Below, in pieces: positions 42,479-51,963 of a stretch of 60,665 nucleotides of DNA; the stretch's first letter is position 1, and every line of letters begins with the position of its first letter. The notes under the pieces are model-generated. The model saw nothing but the letters and a program-made list of their open reading frames with translations. It had not been told where the DNA came from and did no database searches. A program made the translations under genes and the position numbers. The stretch is taken from contig JANYDD010000081.1 of NCBI GenBank assembly GCA_025359945.1, positions 1-60,665 on the forward strand, read 5' to 3'. This stretch comes from Bdellovibrio sp. (GTDB lineage Bacteria > Bdellovibrionota > Bdellovibrionia > Bdellovibrionales > Bdellovibrionaceae).

Positions 42479-44047
42479 TTAACCTTGGCGAAGAATCTTT
42501 CTCTTATCCAGACCGTACTTCTCGACCTTCATAATTAAACCTGCTCTGGATATGCCAAGTTCCTTGGCCAGCTTGGATTTATTCCAGCCCGTTCTGCGTA
42601 GACCTTCTCTGATCATTTCTCGTTCTAATTCTTCCAACGAATCTTTTAGTCTACCGTCAAGTCGAGCACCTTGAACTTTCTGTTTGTCGGTGGATTCCAT
42701 GATTTTTGGCGAAAGCATTTCCGGCAGAATTTTAGTCTCATCACCGGCCAAAACTACGACCCGCTCGATTTCATTTTGAAGTTCGCGAACGTTCCCTGGG
42801 AAACTATAGTCGTAAAGATATTCTAGCGCGCGTTTAGTGAGAATTTTTTTTGGCAAATTAGCCACTTCACATGCTTTCTGAAGAAAATATTCGGCTAGCA
42901 AGGGAATATCTTCTTTTCGTTCGCGCAAAGGGGGAACTCGCAAATTAATGACATTTAAGCGGTAATAAAGATCTTCGCGGAAAGTTCCTTGTTCGACCAT
43001 TTCTTTAAGATTTTTATTGGTCGCCGCAATAATTCTAACATCAACTTTTCGCATTTCTGTTGAACCGACCGGAGTATAAGTCCCTTCCTGAATCACTCTT
43101 AAAAGTTTGACTTGCATTTGCGGAGACGTATCGCCGATCTCGTCCAAGAAAAAGGTGCCCTTATCGGCCATTTCAAAAAGACCTTTTTTATCTTTGATCG
43201 CGCCAGTAAAAGATCCTTTGATATGTCCAAACAGTTCCGATTCCAATAAATTATCGTTAAAGGCAGAACAGTTTTGAATCACAAAGGGTTTATCTTTTCT
43301 AACGGAATTGTAGTGAATCGCTTTTGCGATCAGTTCTTTACCCGTTCCGTTATCCCCTTGAATCATGACTGTGGATTCAGCTCCTTTGATTTTATCCAAA
43401 AGAGAATACATTGCCTGCATGGGTTTGGATTTTCCAATCATGTTGTCGTATTTGTAGCGACTGCCCAGTTCTTTACTTAGTTCACGGATTTGATCTTCTC
43501 TGCGCGTAATTTCCAAATGAAGTGTGACAACTTCTTGAGCCACCAAGGTAAGAAGTTCGCAAAAATGTTCGCGATCTTTGGGTTCTAAATATTTTATTTT
43601 GGAAAGCGATCGATCGACGAGATCGGACGAAGCTCCAAAAGCGGCCAAGCGATCGCGGACCTCGGAAACTCGTTGAGTGTCGTTTTGATCTTTAAAAAAT
43701 CCAACGGCCAAAACAGTCCCCAGGAAATCATTTTCGATAGTGATCGGAAAAACGCCGACATCAAAACCCGCCAGGTCCCATTTCTTCAGAAGAAATTGCG
43801 ACGACGTCAATCTTAGCTCATCCATAGATTTTGAAATAAGCTCTGTGACGTTTTGTTTGGTAGAATCTTTTTGAAATAAAAACTGAGTCGCTGGATTTAT
43901 AAAAGGATTTTTTGTATTCTCAAACCCTTTAATTTCGCCTCGTTCGTCAGTGAAAATAACGTCTACGTTCCACCACGATGATAAAATTTGGCGAAGTCTT
44001 TTGATCACATGAATATGTTCGAAATCATCCCAATTAATTGTCGACAT
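42479..44047 (-). CDS. Sigma-54-dependent transcriptional activator
   Basis: The 522-residue regulator has an N-terminal sensor domain (about 1-190) without a receiver aspartate motif, resembling PocR/GAF-like ligand sensors. A sigma-54 AAA+ domain follows: Walker A QGDNGTGKELIAKAI, GSFTGA loop, Walker B GTFFLDEIGD, VRIIAATNKN and arginine finger region FREDLYYRL. The C-terminal Fis-type helix-turn-helix is RTGWNKSKLAKELGISRAG. The loop that contacts sigma-54 reads GSFTGA instead of GAFTGA. The Shine-Dalgarno AAAGGAG precedes the ATG. The cell-wall salvage operon downstream is a possible target, but no -24/-12 promoter was found. Confidence 0.92.
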   Translation of the reverse strand: MSTINWDDFEHIHVIKRLRQILSSWWNVDVIFTDERGEIKGFENTKNPFINPATQFLFQKDSTKQNVTELISKSMDELRLTSSQFLLKKWDLAGFDVGVFPITIENDFLGTVLAVGFFKDQNDTQRVSEVRDRLAAFGASSDLVDRSLSKIKYLEPKDREHFCELLTLVAQEVVTLHLEITRREDQIRELSKELGSRYKYDNMIGKSKPMQAMYSLLDKIKGAESTVMIQGDNGTGKELIAKAIHYNSVRKDKPFVIQNCSAFNDNLLESELFGHIKGSFTGAIKDKKGLFEMADKGTFFLDEIGDTSPQMQVKLLRVIQEGTYTPVGSTEMRKVDVRIIAATNKNLKEMVEQGTFREDLYYRLNVINLRVPPLRERKEDIPLLAEYFLQKACEVANLPKKILTKRALEYLYDYSFPGNVRELQNEIERVVVLAGDETKILPEMLSPKIMESTDKQKVQGARLDGRLKDSLEELEREMIREGLRRTGWNKSKLAKELGISRAGLIMKVEKYGLDKRKILRQG

Positions 44048-44146
44048 TGGAAATCTCCTTTTTTTGTCTTGGTTGTGATCGTCAAAACTTTCGACAAACT
44101 TGAGACTAAATTTTTAGAATTGAAAGCTAGACGTTGAGCTAGCGGC

Positions 44147-45037
44147 TTAAGGGCGGGCGCGCTCGCGTTGTGTCGTCAAAACCAACAGCTGACCCAAAAA
44201 GCACAGCGCTATTCCTAAAAGCATTAAGAAGTTCAGCTGTAAGTTTTCAAAAAAATACGAAAGCAAGAGCGCAATCACAGGAGTTGTCACCGTGACATAT
44301 GCGGCCTTAACCATGCCGATGCGATGGATTAGCTCGATGTACATATAAAATGCGATGATCGTTCCAAAGACTGATAGGTATGACAAAGCCCCCAGATATT
44401 CCCAGGTCAGTGGAATTTGAAAAGACAAACCCTTTGATAAGCAAAGGGCCGAGGTCAACAAACTTCCATAGACCAAAGCCCAGGTCATGCTAGGAAGAAT
44501 TGGAATTTTTTTTTCTTTGTAGCGGGCCGAGATCAGGTTTCCAACGGAAGAAAAACCCACGGCAAAAAGGGCTAGTCCGATGCCCAGAAGCTCATTTTTG
44601 GATGCCTTGAAGGTCAAAATCTCATCGTGGAAAATAAAAAAAACACCCAAGGCCCCAACCAAAGATCCCAAAACCGTCCGCTTCGAAGCCCGTTGGTTTA
44701 AAAAAAACCTGGCTCCAAACATATTGACGTAAATCAACATTGTAAAAAGAACGGCGACTAACCCTGAAACCAAGAACCTCTCGGCGTGATAGGTCAGGAT
44801 ATAATTCATGCAGAACATGCAAAGGCCTTGAAAGAAAAAAGTAAGATGGTGACTTCGCGAAAAGCGGAGAGTTTCTTTTTTAAAAAAGCACAATCCTAGT
44901 GCCAAAACAGTTGTTAAAACAAATCTGTAAAAAACCGAGATTTCAGGCGGCGTCGGCCCCAACTGGAAGGTGATGACAATCCAAGTAGAGCCCCAAATCA
45001 AAGTAGGAACGAGAAATAGCAAGGTGACGCGATTCAT
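44147..45037 (-). CDS. EamA/DMT-family transporter
   Basis: The 296-residue integral membrane protein has ten hydrophobic segments in two EamA repeats (LLFLVPTLIWGSTWIVITFQLG at the start, and AYVTVTTPVIALLLSYFFENL at the second repeat). EamA proteins export or import metabolites, often amino acids, in the inner membrane. The specific substrate is not readable. It lies upstream of the sigma-54 activator on the same strand, 99 bp away, and is divergent from pstS. Confidence 0.88.
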   Translation of the reverse strand: MNRVTLLFLVPTLIWGSTWIVITFQLGPTPPEISVFYRFVLTTVLALGLCFFKKETLRFSRSHHLTFFFQGLCMFCMNYILTYHAERFLVSGLVAVLFTMLIYVNMFGARFFLNQRASKRTVLGSLVGALGVFFIFHDEILTFKASKNELLGIGLALFAVGFSSVGNLISARYKEKKIPILPSMTWALVYGSLLTSALCLSKGLSFQIPLTWEYLGALSYLSVFGTIIAFYMYIELIHRIGMVKAAYVTVTTPVIALLLSYFFENLQLNFLMLLGIALCFLGQLLVLTTQRERARP

Positions 45038-45140
45038 AACTAATCATTTCCTAACATACCTTAAAAATAGAATTTGTTACCTTGGGGCCATTGCGAAAAA
45101 AAGACAACCAAAAAAAGGTTTTACAGGGAGAACGACAGAT

Positions 45141-46211
45141 ATGAAAAAAAATTTTGTTATCGCTCACAGGCTGGGTTCTTATTTTGGCGAAATTTTGGAT
45201 CTTCAAATTTTCATTCCCTCGCTTTTTGCATTTGCCCTACTTTTGGTGTCCTCCGCTGCTTTTTCAGCCTTGCCAACTATGATCAAAATTGACGGATCCA
45301 GCACTGTTTTCCCCATAAGTGAAGCTGCGGCCGAGGATTTCCAGGCGCAAAAAGATAATAAAGTAAAAGTGACGGTTGGGATTTCAGGAACTGGCGGAGG
45401 TTTTAAAAAATTCTGCCGCAATGAAACTGATATTCAAAACGCATCGCGACCGATTTTAGGAATGGAATTAAAGGATTGTAAGGCTGCAAATGTAAAGTTT
45501 TTTGAAACTCCCATCGCCTACGATGCAATGGTGATAGTTGTAAATCCAAAAACAAAGTGGATTTCTGAAATCACAATCGACGAGCTAAAAGTCATGTGGG
45601 AGGCTTCGGCTCAAGGAAAGATTCAGAACTGGAATCAGATTAATCCCAAGTACCCGGACGTGCCTCTTAAACTTTTTGGAGCGGGCGCTGATTCCGGAAC
45701 TTTCGATTATTTCACCGAGGCTATCGTTGGTAAGGCGAAATCTAGCCGGGGCGACTATACGGCCAGCGAAGACGATAATACCCTGGTTTCAGGAGTTTCT
45801 CGCCAAGAGGGTTCGCTGGGTTTTATTCCGCTTTCCTATTATGAGGAAAATAAAGATAAACTAAAAGCTTTAGCAGTTGTCGGTGGGCCAAATTCGCCGA
45901 TGAAAACCAAAGCGATCCTTCCCAGCGCTCAGACGGTGATTGACGGAAGTTATTATCCTTTGTCGCGACCAATTTTTATTTACATCAATCAAAACGCTTA
46001 TTCGCGAGTTGAGGTAAAAGATTTTGTTTCGTTTTATCTCAAAAATGGTCTTCGCTTGGTCAAACAAGTAAAATACATTCCATTGCCAGAAAAAAGTTAT
46101 GAGATTGGACTGAAAAATGTCCAAGCCGGGAAGGTTGGAACCGTTTTCGATGGTCACTCTGCCATTGGTCTTAAAGTGGAAGATTTGCTAAAGAAAGAAA
46201 GCAAACTCTAA
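45141..46211 (+). CDS. pstS: Phosphate ABC transporter, substrate-binding protein PstS
   Basis: PstS is the periplasmic phosphate-binding protein. The product of about 356 residues shows [52 protein letters not shown] and [15 protein letters not shown], the usual phosphate-pocket loops. The start is ATG 45141 behind AGGGAG. The signal region is long: about 43 residues ([19 protein letters not shown], then [19 protein letters not shown]). It heads pstS-pstC-pstA-pstB. I did not find a PhoB-type box upstream. Confidence 0.95.
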   Translation: MKKNFVIAHRLGSYFGEILDLQIFIPSLFAFALLLVSSAAFSALPTMIKIDGSSTVFPISEAAAEDFQAQKDNKVKVTVGISGTGGGFKKFCRNETDIQNASRPILGMELKDCKAANVKFFETPIAYDAMVIVVNPKTKWISEITIDELKVMWEASAQGKIQNWNQINPKYPDVPLKLFGAGADSGTFDYFTEAIVGKAKSSRGDYTASEDDNTLVSGVSRQEGSLGFIPLSYYEENKDKLKALAVVGGPNSPMKTKAILPSAQTVIDGSYYPLSRPIFIYINQNAYSRVEVKDFVSFYLKNGLRLVKQVKYIPLPEKSYEIGLKNVQAGKVGTVFDGHSAIGLKVEDLLKKESKL

Positions 46212-46215
46212 GTTC

Positions 46216-47169
46216 GTGGAATTGGCTGAAGTACAGGTAAATGCGGCCCGACCGTCTTCGCTCGCTGGGGTCAGAAATCCATTTCAAAAATGGCGAAAAT
46301 TAAAAGAAAAAATCATCGAGCTTTGTCTGCTGACTAGCGCAATGACCTCTGTCGTGGTCGTATTCACCATTCTTTGGATTTTGGTATCGGAATCAATTCC
46401 CTTTTTTCAACACGTTCGCTTGATTGATTTTTTAACTGATACCGAGTGGACGCCGCTTTTTGAGCAGGCCCACTATGGAATTTTGCCTCTGCTTTGCGGA
46501 ACTTTTTTAACAACTTTGATTGCCCTATCGGTGGCTATACCCTGCGGGACAATGATGGCTTTATTTCTTAGCGAATATGCAACGCCCTTTTGGCGAGAAA
46601 CTCTTAAACCCGTGCTTGAGCTTTTGGCCGCCGTCCCTACCGTTGTTTACGGTTACTTTGCTTTGATGACAGTAACTCCGTTGTTGCAAAAATTAATTCC
46701 AAGTTTGCCCGGCTTTAATGTTTTGTCAGCGGGAATTGTGATGGGCGTGATGATTGTTCCTTACGTAAGCTCGCTGACTGAGGATGCTTTAAGATCGGTG
46801 CCCAATTACCTGCGCGAAGGTTCCATGGCAATGGGGGCCTCGAAAGCGCAAACTGCACTAAGGGTTCTTTACCCAGCAGCTTTTTCAGGAATTTCTTCAG
46901 CGTATATTTTAGCCATCTCGCGAGCTTTGGGGGAAACAATGGTGGTTTCTATCGCAGCCGGCTTAAAACCGAATTTAACGCTAAATCCTTTAGAGCCCGC
47001 CGCCACGGTCACTGCTTTTATCGTGCAGGTCAGTCAGGGCGATCTTCCTCATGGATCTATCGGCTTTCAATCGATTTATGTGGCCGGCCTAGCGCTTTTG
47101 ATTTTGACCCTTGTATTTAACCTTTTTGGGTTTTATCTGAGACGACGATTTAAGGAAACCTATGATTGA
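46216..47169 (+). CDS. pstC: Phosphate ABC transporter permease PstC
   Basis: The inner-membrane permease of 317 residues has about six membrane segments and the permease EAA loop (REGSMAMGASKAQTALRVLYPAAFSG). The N-terminus up to residue 30 is cytoplasmic and charged. It starts at GTG 46216, 4 bp after the pstS stop. It overlaps pstA by 8 nt. Confidence 0.95.
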   Translation: MELAEVQVNAARPSSLAGVRNPFQKWRKLKEKIIELCLLTSAMTSVVVVFTILWILVSESIPFFQHVRLIDFLTDTEWTPLFEQAHYGILPLLCGTFLTTLIALSVAIPCGTMMALFLSEYATPFWRETLKPVLELLAAVPTVVYGYFALMTVTPLLQKLIPSLPGFNVLSAGIVMGVMIVPYVSSLTEDALRSVPNYLREGSMAMGASKAQTALRVLYPAAFSGISSAYILAISRALGETMVVSIAAGLKPNLTLNPLEPAATVTAFIVQVSQGDLPHGSIGFQSIYVAGLALLILTLVFNLFGFYLRRRFKETYD

Positions 47170-48061
47170 AGTCTCAAATTTAACGATTCGAAAGTGGATC
47201 GATTTTCTTTTTCAAATCGTGGGTCTTTTGATTTTATTTCTGGCGTTAGTCACGCTGTTAAGTTTGATTCTAGATTTGTCGACCAAGGGACTGCATCGAA
47301 TTGATTGGGCGTTTATGACTCATTTTCCATCAAGATTCCCAGAAAGGGCGGGAATTCTTTCAGCTTGGGTGGGAAGTCTACTAGTCATATTGCTCACTTC
47401 GTTTTTCGTTATTCCGCTAGGGATCGCCGCCGGGATTTATCTTGAGGAGTACGCGCCCAAAAATTTTTTCAGTACTTTCATTGAGTTAAACATTGTGAAT
47501 TTAGCTGGAATTCCGTCGATTACTTTTGGGCTGATGGCTTTAGGTTTTTTTGTTTACACGTTAAATTTTGGCCAAAGCATTCTGACCGCTGGGCTTACAT
47601 TAAGCCTTTTAGTTTTACCTATAATTATCGTAACCACCCGCGAAGCGATTCGAACAATTCCGCAAACTATTCGCGAAGCTGCCTTTGGCTTAGGTGCCAG
47701 TCGTTGGCAGGTCATTCAACACCATGTTCTGCCCTACTCTTCTGGAGGAATCTTGACTGGCGTGATCATTGCTTTGTCGCGCGCTATTGGCGAAACCGCG
47801 CCTTTGATTACGATAGGTGCTTTGACTTTTATCGCTTTTTTGCCACCTAACCCTTTGGGCACAGATCAGAATTTTTATGATTGGATTTTTTCACCTTTTA
47901 CGGTGTTGCCGATTCAAATGTTTAATTGGGTCAGTCGTCCACAGTCGGAATTTCACGTTAATGCAGCGGCTACGGGATTGATTTTGTTACTTTTGACTCT
48001 TGTTCTTAATGCGGTCGCGATTTTTATCCGCTTTCGTTTTCGTAGGAGAATTAAGTGGTAG
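47162..48061 (+). CDS. pstA: Phosphate ABC transporter permease PstA
   Basis: The 299-residue permease has about six membrane helices. The cytoplasmic EAA loop is [27 protein letters not shown], and [14 protein letters not shown] matches the conserved segment after it. It overlaps pstC by 8 nt and pstB by 7 nt, so all transporter subunits are translationally coupled. Confidence 0.95.
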   Translation: MIEVSNLTIRKWIDFLFQIVGLLILFLALVTLLSLILDLSTKGLHRIDWAFMTHFPSRFPERAGILSAWVGSLLVILLTSFFVIPLGIAAGIYLEEYAPKNFFSTFIELNIVNLAGIPSITFGLMALGFFVYTLNFGQSILTAGLTLSLLVLPIIIVTTREAIRTIPQTIREAAFGLGASRWQVIQHHVLPYSSGGILTGVIIALSRAIGETAPLITIGALTFIAFLPPNPLGTDQNFYDWIFSPFTVLPIQMFNWVSRPQSEFHVNAAATGLILLLLTLVLNAVAIFIRFRFRRRIKW

Positions 48062-48837
48062 AAATCCTAAAAAAAGAGATCCTTCGGTCCGACGTCCGCA
48101 ATCTTTCTTTTTCCTACGGGGATAAAAAGGTTCTTAAAAATATTAATTTACCAATCGCCGACAACAAAGTGACGGCATTGATCGGTCCAAGCGGATGTGG
48201 CAAAACCACTTTACTTCGGTGTTTTAATCGCATGCATGATTTGTACAAATCGACCCATTACGAAGGTGAAATCATCCTGTTCCCTGAGGGCATCAATATT
48301 ATCTCTGCAAAACTTGATCCCATCGAAGTTCGAATGAAGATCGGGATGGTTTTTCAAAAACCCAATCCATTTCCCAAGTCGATTTTTGAAAATGTCTCGT
48401 ATGGTTTAAAAGTTCGGGGAATTCGTAAAAGTAGTTTTATCAAAGACAAATCTGAAAAAGCTTTGAAGCAGGCGGGACTTTGGGAAGAAGTTAAAGACAG
48501 ACTACATCAACCAGCGACTTCGCTTTCCGGTGGACAGCAGCAGCGCTTATGTATTGCGCGAGCTTTGGCCACGGACCCCGAAATTCTGCTTTTGGATGAA
48601 CCCACTTCAGCACTTGATCCGATAAGCACTGCGCATATTGAAAAATTGATCGTGGATTTAAAAAGCACGGTAACGATTGTGATCGTCACGCATAACTTGC
48701 ACCAAGCAGCCCGAGTTTCTGATTCAACCGCCTTTATGTATTTAGGGGAAATGGTCGAGTTCGGAACTACCAATCAGATTTTTACAAATCCCCAACAGAA
48801 AAGAACGGAAAACTACATCACTGGTAGATTCGGTTAG
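48055..48837 (+). CDS. pstB: Phosphate ABC transporter ATP-binding protein PstB
   Basis: The ATPase of 260 residues drives phosphate import. Walker A is GPSGCGKTT (41-49 region), followed by FNRMHDLY, the Q-loop [19 protein letters not shown] signature [15 protein letters not shown] and Walker [13 protein letters not shown] with the H-loop VTHN. These are typical PstB hallmarks. It starts at GTG 48055 behind TAGGAG. The operon ends here without phoU; the next gene is convergent. Confidence 0.97.
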   Translation: MVEILKKEILRSDVRNLSFSYGDKKVLKNINLPIADNKVTALIGPSGCGKTTLLRCFNRMHDLYKSTHYEGEIILFPEGINIISAKLDPIEVRMKIGMVFQKPNPFPKSIFENVSYGLKVRGIRKSSFIKDKSEKALKQAGLWEEVKDRLHQPATSLSGGQQQRLCIARALATDPEILLLDEPTSALDPISTAHIEKLIVDLKSTVTIVIVTHNLHQAARVSDSTAFMYLGEMVEFGTTNQIFTNPQQKRTENYITGRFG

Positions 48838-48846
48838 AACGATGAT

Positions 48847-49227
48847 TTAATCTTCGGCTGGGTCGGGTTCAGACTCCTCGTCATCCTCTTCTTCTTCGTC
48901 CTCATCAAGATCTTCGTCGGATTCGACTTTAAAAAGCCAAGCGTCGTAGGGATCTTCGGTGATGGATTCCGGATTTTCGATGACCGAGGAATTGACCTCG
49001 ATGATCTTCCCAGAAACGGGTGAGTAAATATCCAAAGGGCCGTCGTCGGTTTCAACACTGCCGCAAACAATGTCGGCTTCTATTTCTTCGTTTTCTTGCG
49101 CTAACTCGACGGAATTGATTTTGTCGATTTCTTCAAGGCCTTCTTCGTTGATACCAATCGTGTAGACGTTATCTTCTTTTTGGTACCAAAGATAACCCAT
49201 GTAGTTTCGATATTGTTCTGTGCTCAT
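48847..49227 (-). CDS. GcvH-like protein lacking the lipoyl lysine
   Basis: The 126-residue protein follows the glycine-cleavage H-protein fold: VYTIGINEEGLEEIDKINSV, then DIYSPVSGKIIEVNSSVIEN and DPYDAWLFKVES. In true GcvH the lipoate is attached to Lys in ESVKA just before the (D)IYAPVSG strand. Here that place reads GSVETDDGPLD, so Lys is replaced by Glu (E59) with a two-residue insertion, and lipoylation is not possible there. A long acidic tail (DEDLDEDEEEEDDEESEPD) ends the protein. It starts 14 bp after the glnA stop with a good GGAAAGG Shine-Dalgarno, so it is an operon partner of glutamine synthetase. Confidence 0.85.
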   Translation of the reverse strand: MSTEQYRNYMGYLWYQKEDNVYTIGINEEGLEEIDKINSVELAQENEEIEADIVCGSVETDDGPLDIYSPVSGKIIEVNSSVIENPESITEDPYDAWLFKVESDEDLDEDEEEEDDEESEPDPAED

Positions 49228-49241
49228 TTAAAACCTTTCCG

Positions 49242-50681
49242 TCACATGTCGTAGTAGAGATGAAATTCATAAGGAACTGGTCTTTGTTGGATAGGTCGGA
49301 TTTCTTTTTCCAATTTGTATTCAATCCAAGTCTCGATAAGTTCTTTCGTAAAAACGTTACCTTGGCACAAAAATTGCGAATTTTTCGCTAGTTGATTTAA
49401 AGCTTCTTCCAGATTTCCCGGTATCGAAGGAACCTTTGCAGATTCTGATGCCGAAAGACTGTAGATATCTTTGTCCAAGGGATCGCCAGGATGGATCTTA
49501 TTTTTAATTCCATCAAGTCCGCCCATGATTAACGCAGCTTGTGCCAGATAAATATTGGCCATTGGATCCGGAGTTCGAAATTCAATCCTTTTAGCTTTGG
49601 GACTTGGTCCCGAATTAGGAATTCGGATCGCAGCCGATCGATTTTTAAAACTGTAGGCCAACTTAATCGGTGCTTCGAAACCGGGAACTAATCTTTTATA
49701 AGAGTTAGTCGTTGGGTTAATAATCCCGCAAAGTGCTGGGGCATGTTTTAAAATTCCACCGATAAAAAACAAAGCCGTTTCAGAAAGCCCAGCGTAACCC
49801 TTTCCGGCAAAAAGATTCTCGCCGTTTTTCCACAGCGAAATATGGACGTGCATTCCAGATCCATTATCGCCAAAAAGTGGCTTAGGCATAAACGTAACGG
49901 TTTTGTTATTTCGCCTAGCCGTGTTTCGAATAATATATTTAAACCACATCATTTTGTCGGCCATCTCTAAGGCAGCATCGTACTTAATGTTGATCTCGGC
50001 CTGACCGGCAGAGGCCACCTCGTGATGTTGTCGCTCTAGGATCATTCCAGCTTTTTCAAGTTCTAAGCTCATCTCGGTTCGAAGGTCATGAAGCGTGTCT
50101 GTTGGTAAAACCGGAAAGTAGCCCTCTTTGTGGCGGGGTTTGTAACCCAAATTTGGCCGTTCACTCTTTCGACCTGAATTCCAAATACCTTCATCACTGT
50201 CGATGGCGTAAAAGCCTGAGTAGTTATTTTGGTCGTAGCGGATTTCGTCAAAAATAAAAAATTCGGCCTCGGGACCAAAATTCGCAGTGTCCGCAACGCC
50301 GGATTTTTTCATGTATTCGATTGCTTTTTTTAAAATAAATCGTGGATCACGGTCGTACGGAGCCAAATTTTCTGGGTGAACTACATCACAGATAAAAGAG
50401 ACAGTAGGGACTTCCATAAAGGGATCCATTTTTGCCGTTGCAGGATCAGGAAGGACAACCATGTCTGATTCTTCAATGGATTTCCAACATCGGATCGAGC
50501 TTCCATCAAAACCCAAACCCTCGCTGAATAAGCTTTCATTCAGAGCCGATGCGGGGATTGTAAAGTGTTGCCACATTCCAAGCAGATCACAAAACTTAAG
50601 ATCGACCATGCGAGCGCCTTTTTCTTTGGCATATTCAATGGCCGTGGGGATTGATTTTTCGCGAGAATCTTGAACCTTCAT
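49242..50681 (-). CDS. glnA: Glutamine synthetase, type I
   Basis: GlnA makes glutamine from glutamate, ammonia and ATP. The product of about 479 residues shows the GSI blocks FDGSSIRCW, GPEAEFFIFD, HHEVASAGQAEINI, FMPKPLFGDNGSGMHVHISLW, NSYKRLVPGFEAP, RNR-like KNRSAAIRIP and RFEFRTPDP-like RIEFRTPDPMANIYLA. The Tyr of the adenylylation loop is present in KDIYSLSASE, though the surrounding residues differ from the usual NLYDLPPEE. ATG 50681 has AAAGAGG 5 nt upstream. It is co-oriented with the GcvH-like gene. Confidence 0.97.
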   Translation of the reverse strand: MKVQDSREKSIPTAIEYAKEKGARMVDLKFCDLLGMWQHFTIPASALNESLFSEGLGFDGSSIRCWKSIEESDMVVLPDPATAKMDPFMEVPTVSFICDVVHPENLAPYDRDPRFILKKAIEYMKKSGVADTANFGPEAEFFIFDEIRYDQNNYSGFYAIDSDEGIWNSGRKSERPNLGYKPRHKEGYFPVLPTDTLHDLRTEMSLELEKAGMILERQHHEVASAGQAEINIKYDAALEMADKMMWFKYIIRNTARRNNKTVTFMPKPLFGDNGSGMHVHISLWKNGENLFAGKGYAGLSETALFFIGGILKHAPALCGIINPTTNSYKRLVPGFEAPIKLAYSFKNRSAAIRIPNSGPSPKAKRIEFRTPDPMANIYLAQAALIMGGLDGIKNKIHPGDPLDKDIYSLSASESAKVPSIPGNLEEALNQLAKNSQFLCQGNVFTKELIETWIEYKLEKEIRPIQQRPVPYEFHLYYDM

Positions 50682-50778
50682 AAAAACCTCTTTCATAACT
50701 TTTCTGGAATCGGTGAAACGCTAACAAATTTTTTTTCCCGACGTATCCACTAACGCAGTTCTCCTTGAGAAAAAAGCC

Positions 50779-50823
50779 AAAGTTGCGAAACCCTTTAAAG
50801 TTGCGAAAGTCTTTCAAGGTTGG
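50779..50823. repeat. Tandem 18-bp repeat upstream of glnA
   Basis: AAAGTTGCGAAACCCTTT (50779-50796) is followed directly by AAAGTTGCGAAAGTCTTT (50797-50814) and a partial third unit CAAGGTTGG (50815-50823). It lies about 100 bp upstream of glnA and 32 bp before the divergent GGCT-like gene. It could be a multi-site operator shared by both; no known box is assigned. Confidence 0.6.
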
Positions 50824-50854
50824 TAAGTCCGCTGGGGTAGGTGGGGGCCTTTCG

Positions 50855-51451
50855 ATGTCAGCAAATAATTTTTTTGTCTATGGTTCGCTTTCCGAGGGCC
50901 TAGTTCATTTTTCTAAAATCAAAGATTTTGTTATCCGCTCCCAGCCCGGACAAGTTTTGGGGCAAGCATTTCGTTTGAAAGTAGGATTTCCAACCCTTGT
51001 CGATCAAGGCGCCGACATCGTTCCGGGACATCTTCTTTGGTTAAAGCCTTCCGAGATTCTACTGACATTTTTGGATCAGTTTCATGGCGTCAACCCAGAG
51101 GACCCGCAGAAAAGTTTGTACTTCCGGGTTGAAAAGACGGTCGTGACCGAGACCGAATCCCATCGGGCCCAAGTTTACGTGCTTAATCCCGCAAAGCTTC
51201 CAAAAGAGGCGCAGTATATTGAAGGGGGCGACTGGAAAAAGTCTTTGAAGACCAATCCCGCGTTGCCCGAAAAGCTGACCGAGCGGCAAAAAACCTACGT
51301 TGTCAGATTGGGAACCTGTTCTGGTCGTGATATTGTGCCCATTGATTTGGGACTCTACCGCGAACTGATGAAATTAGAGTTGATTGTTGATAAAGGCCGC
51401 CGATTGGCTTTGTCCAAACTGGGCCATGAGGTCCTTAAGTACCTGACGTGA
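50855..51451 (+). CDS. Gamma-glutamylcyclotransferase-like (AIG2/GGCT fold) protein
   Basis: The product of about 198 residues begins with FFVYGSLSEGLVHFSKIKDF, the FxYGSL signature of GGCT/AIG2 folds that cyclise gamma-glutamyl compounds. A second family segment, VPGHLLWLKPSEILLTFLDQFHG, carries a candidate acidic residue near the active site. The last 80 residues (KSLKTNPALPEKLTERQKTY...) are an extension not seen in the basic fold. The ATG at 50855 follows GGTGGGGG. The gene is divergent from glnA, which fits glutamyl metabolism but proves nothing. It overlaps trmL by 4 nt (GTGA). Confidence 0.75.
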   Translation: MSANNFFVYGSLSEGLVHFSKIKDFVIRSQPGQVLGQAFRLKVGFPTLVDQGADIVPGHLLWLKPSEILLTFLDQFHGVNPEDPQKSLYFRVEKTVVTETESHRAQVYVLNPAKLPKEAQYIEGGDWKKSLKTNPALPEKLTERQKTYVVRLGTCSGRDIVPIDLGLYRELMKLELIVDKGRRLALSKLGHEVLKYLT

Positions 51452-51927
51452 CAATTTCTGCAGAACTAAGAACATTCAATGTTGTTTTGATCGAACCCGA
51501 AATTCCGCAAAACACCGGCAATATCGGGCGTACTTGTGTTGCGACCGCAAGCTCGCTTCATTTAGTGGGAAAAATGGGATTTGAAATCAACGACAAAAAC
51601 CTTAAGCGAGCCGGTTTAGATTATTGGCCGCATCTAAGCTGGAAAGTTCATTCAAGTTTTGAAGGCTGGTGGGCAGAAGTTCCCAATCCCGACCGTGTTT
51701 TTTTTATCGAAACGACTGGTCAAAGGTCTATCTGGGAACCTCGCTACCAGAAAGGCGATTGGTTCGTATTTGGAAAAGAAACGATTGGCTTGGATAAAAC
51801 TCTTCTGCAACGCAACGAGGAGCGTGTGTTTCGGATTCCTCAATATGGTCCAGTGCGGTCTTTGAATGTCGCAACCGCTGTCGCGATAACGCTTTTCGAA
51901 GCGCATCGCCAGATTGTCGGGCAATAA
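51448..51927 (+). CDS. trmL: tRNA (cytidine/uridine-34 2'-O)-methyltransferase TrmL
   Basis: TrmL methylates the wobble base ribose of tRNA-Leu using S-adenosylmethionine. The 159-residue protein shows the SPOUT knot motifs: IEPEIPQNTGNIGRTC, FGKETIGLD and the knot IPQYGPVRSLNVATAVAI. It starts at GTG 51448, overlapping the preceding gene. It is a complete short SPOUT enzyme. Confidence 0.95.
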   Translation: MTISAELRTFNVVLIEPEIPQNTGNIGRTCVATASSLHLVGKMGFEINDKNLKRAGLDYWPHLSWKVHSSFEGWWAEVPNPDRVFFIETTGQRSIWEPRYQKGDWFVFGKETIGLDKTLLQRNEERVFRIPQYGPVRSLNVATAVAITLFEAHRQIVGQ

Positions 51928-51933
51928 TCGCAA

Positions 51934-51963
51934 TTGCCGTGGTCTGCTTTCTTTGTTTAAAAT
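51934..51963 (+). promoter_or_regulatory. Candidate secA promoter
   Basis: TTGCCG (51934-51939) and TAAAAT (51958-51963) are 18 bp apart. The -10 ends 9 nt before the first ATG of secA (51973) and no clear Shine-Dalgarno is visible, so the leader would be a few bases at most. Confidence 0.45.

Noticed and set aside
45038-45140. PhoB-type box upstream of pstS
   Set aside because: I looked for paired CTGTCAT-like half-sites at about 11-bp spacing and found none convincing.
50682-50854. Sigma-54 (-24/-12) promoter before glnA
   Set aside because: No TGGCAC-N5-TTGC-like pair on either strand; the tandem repeats do not match it.
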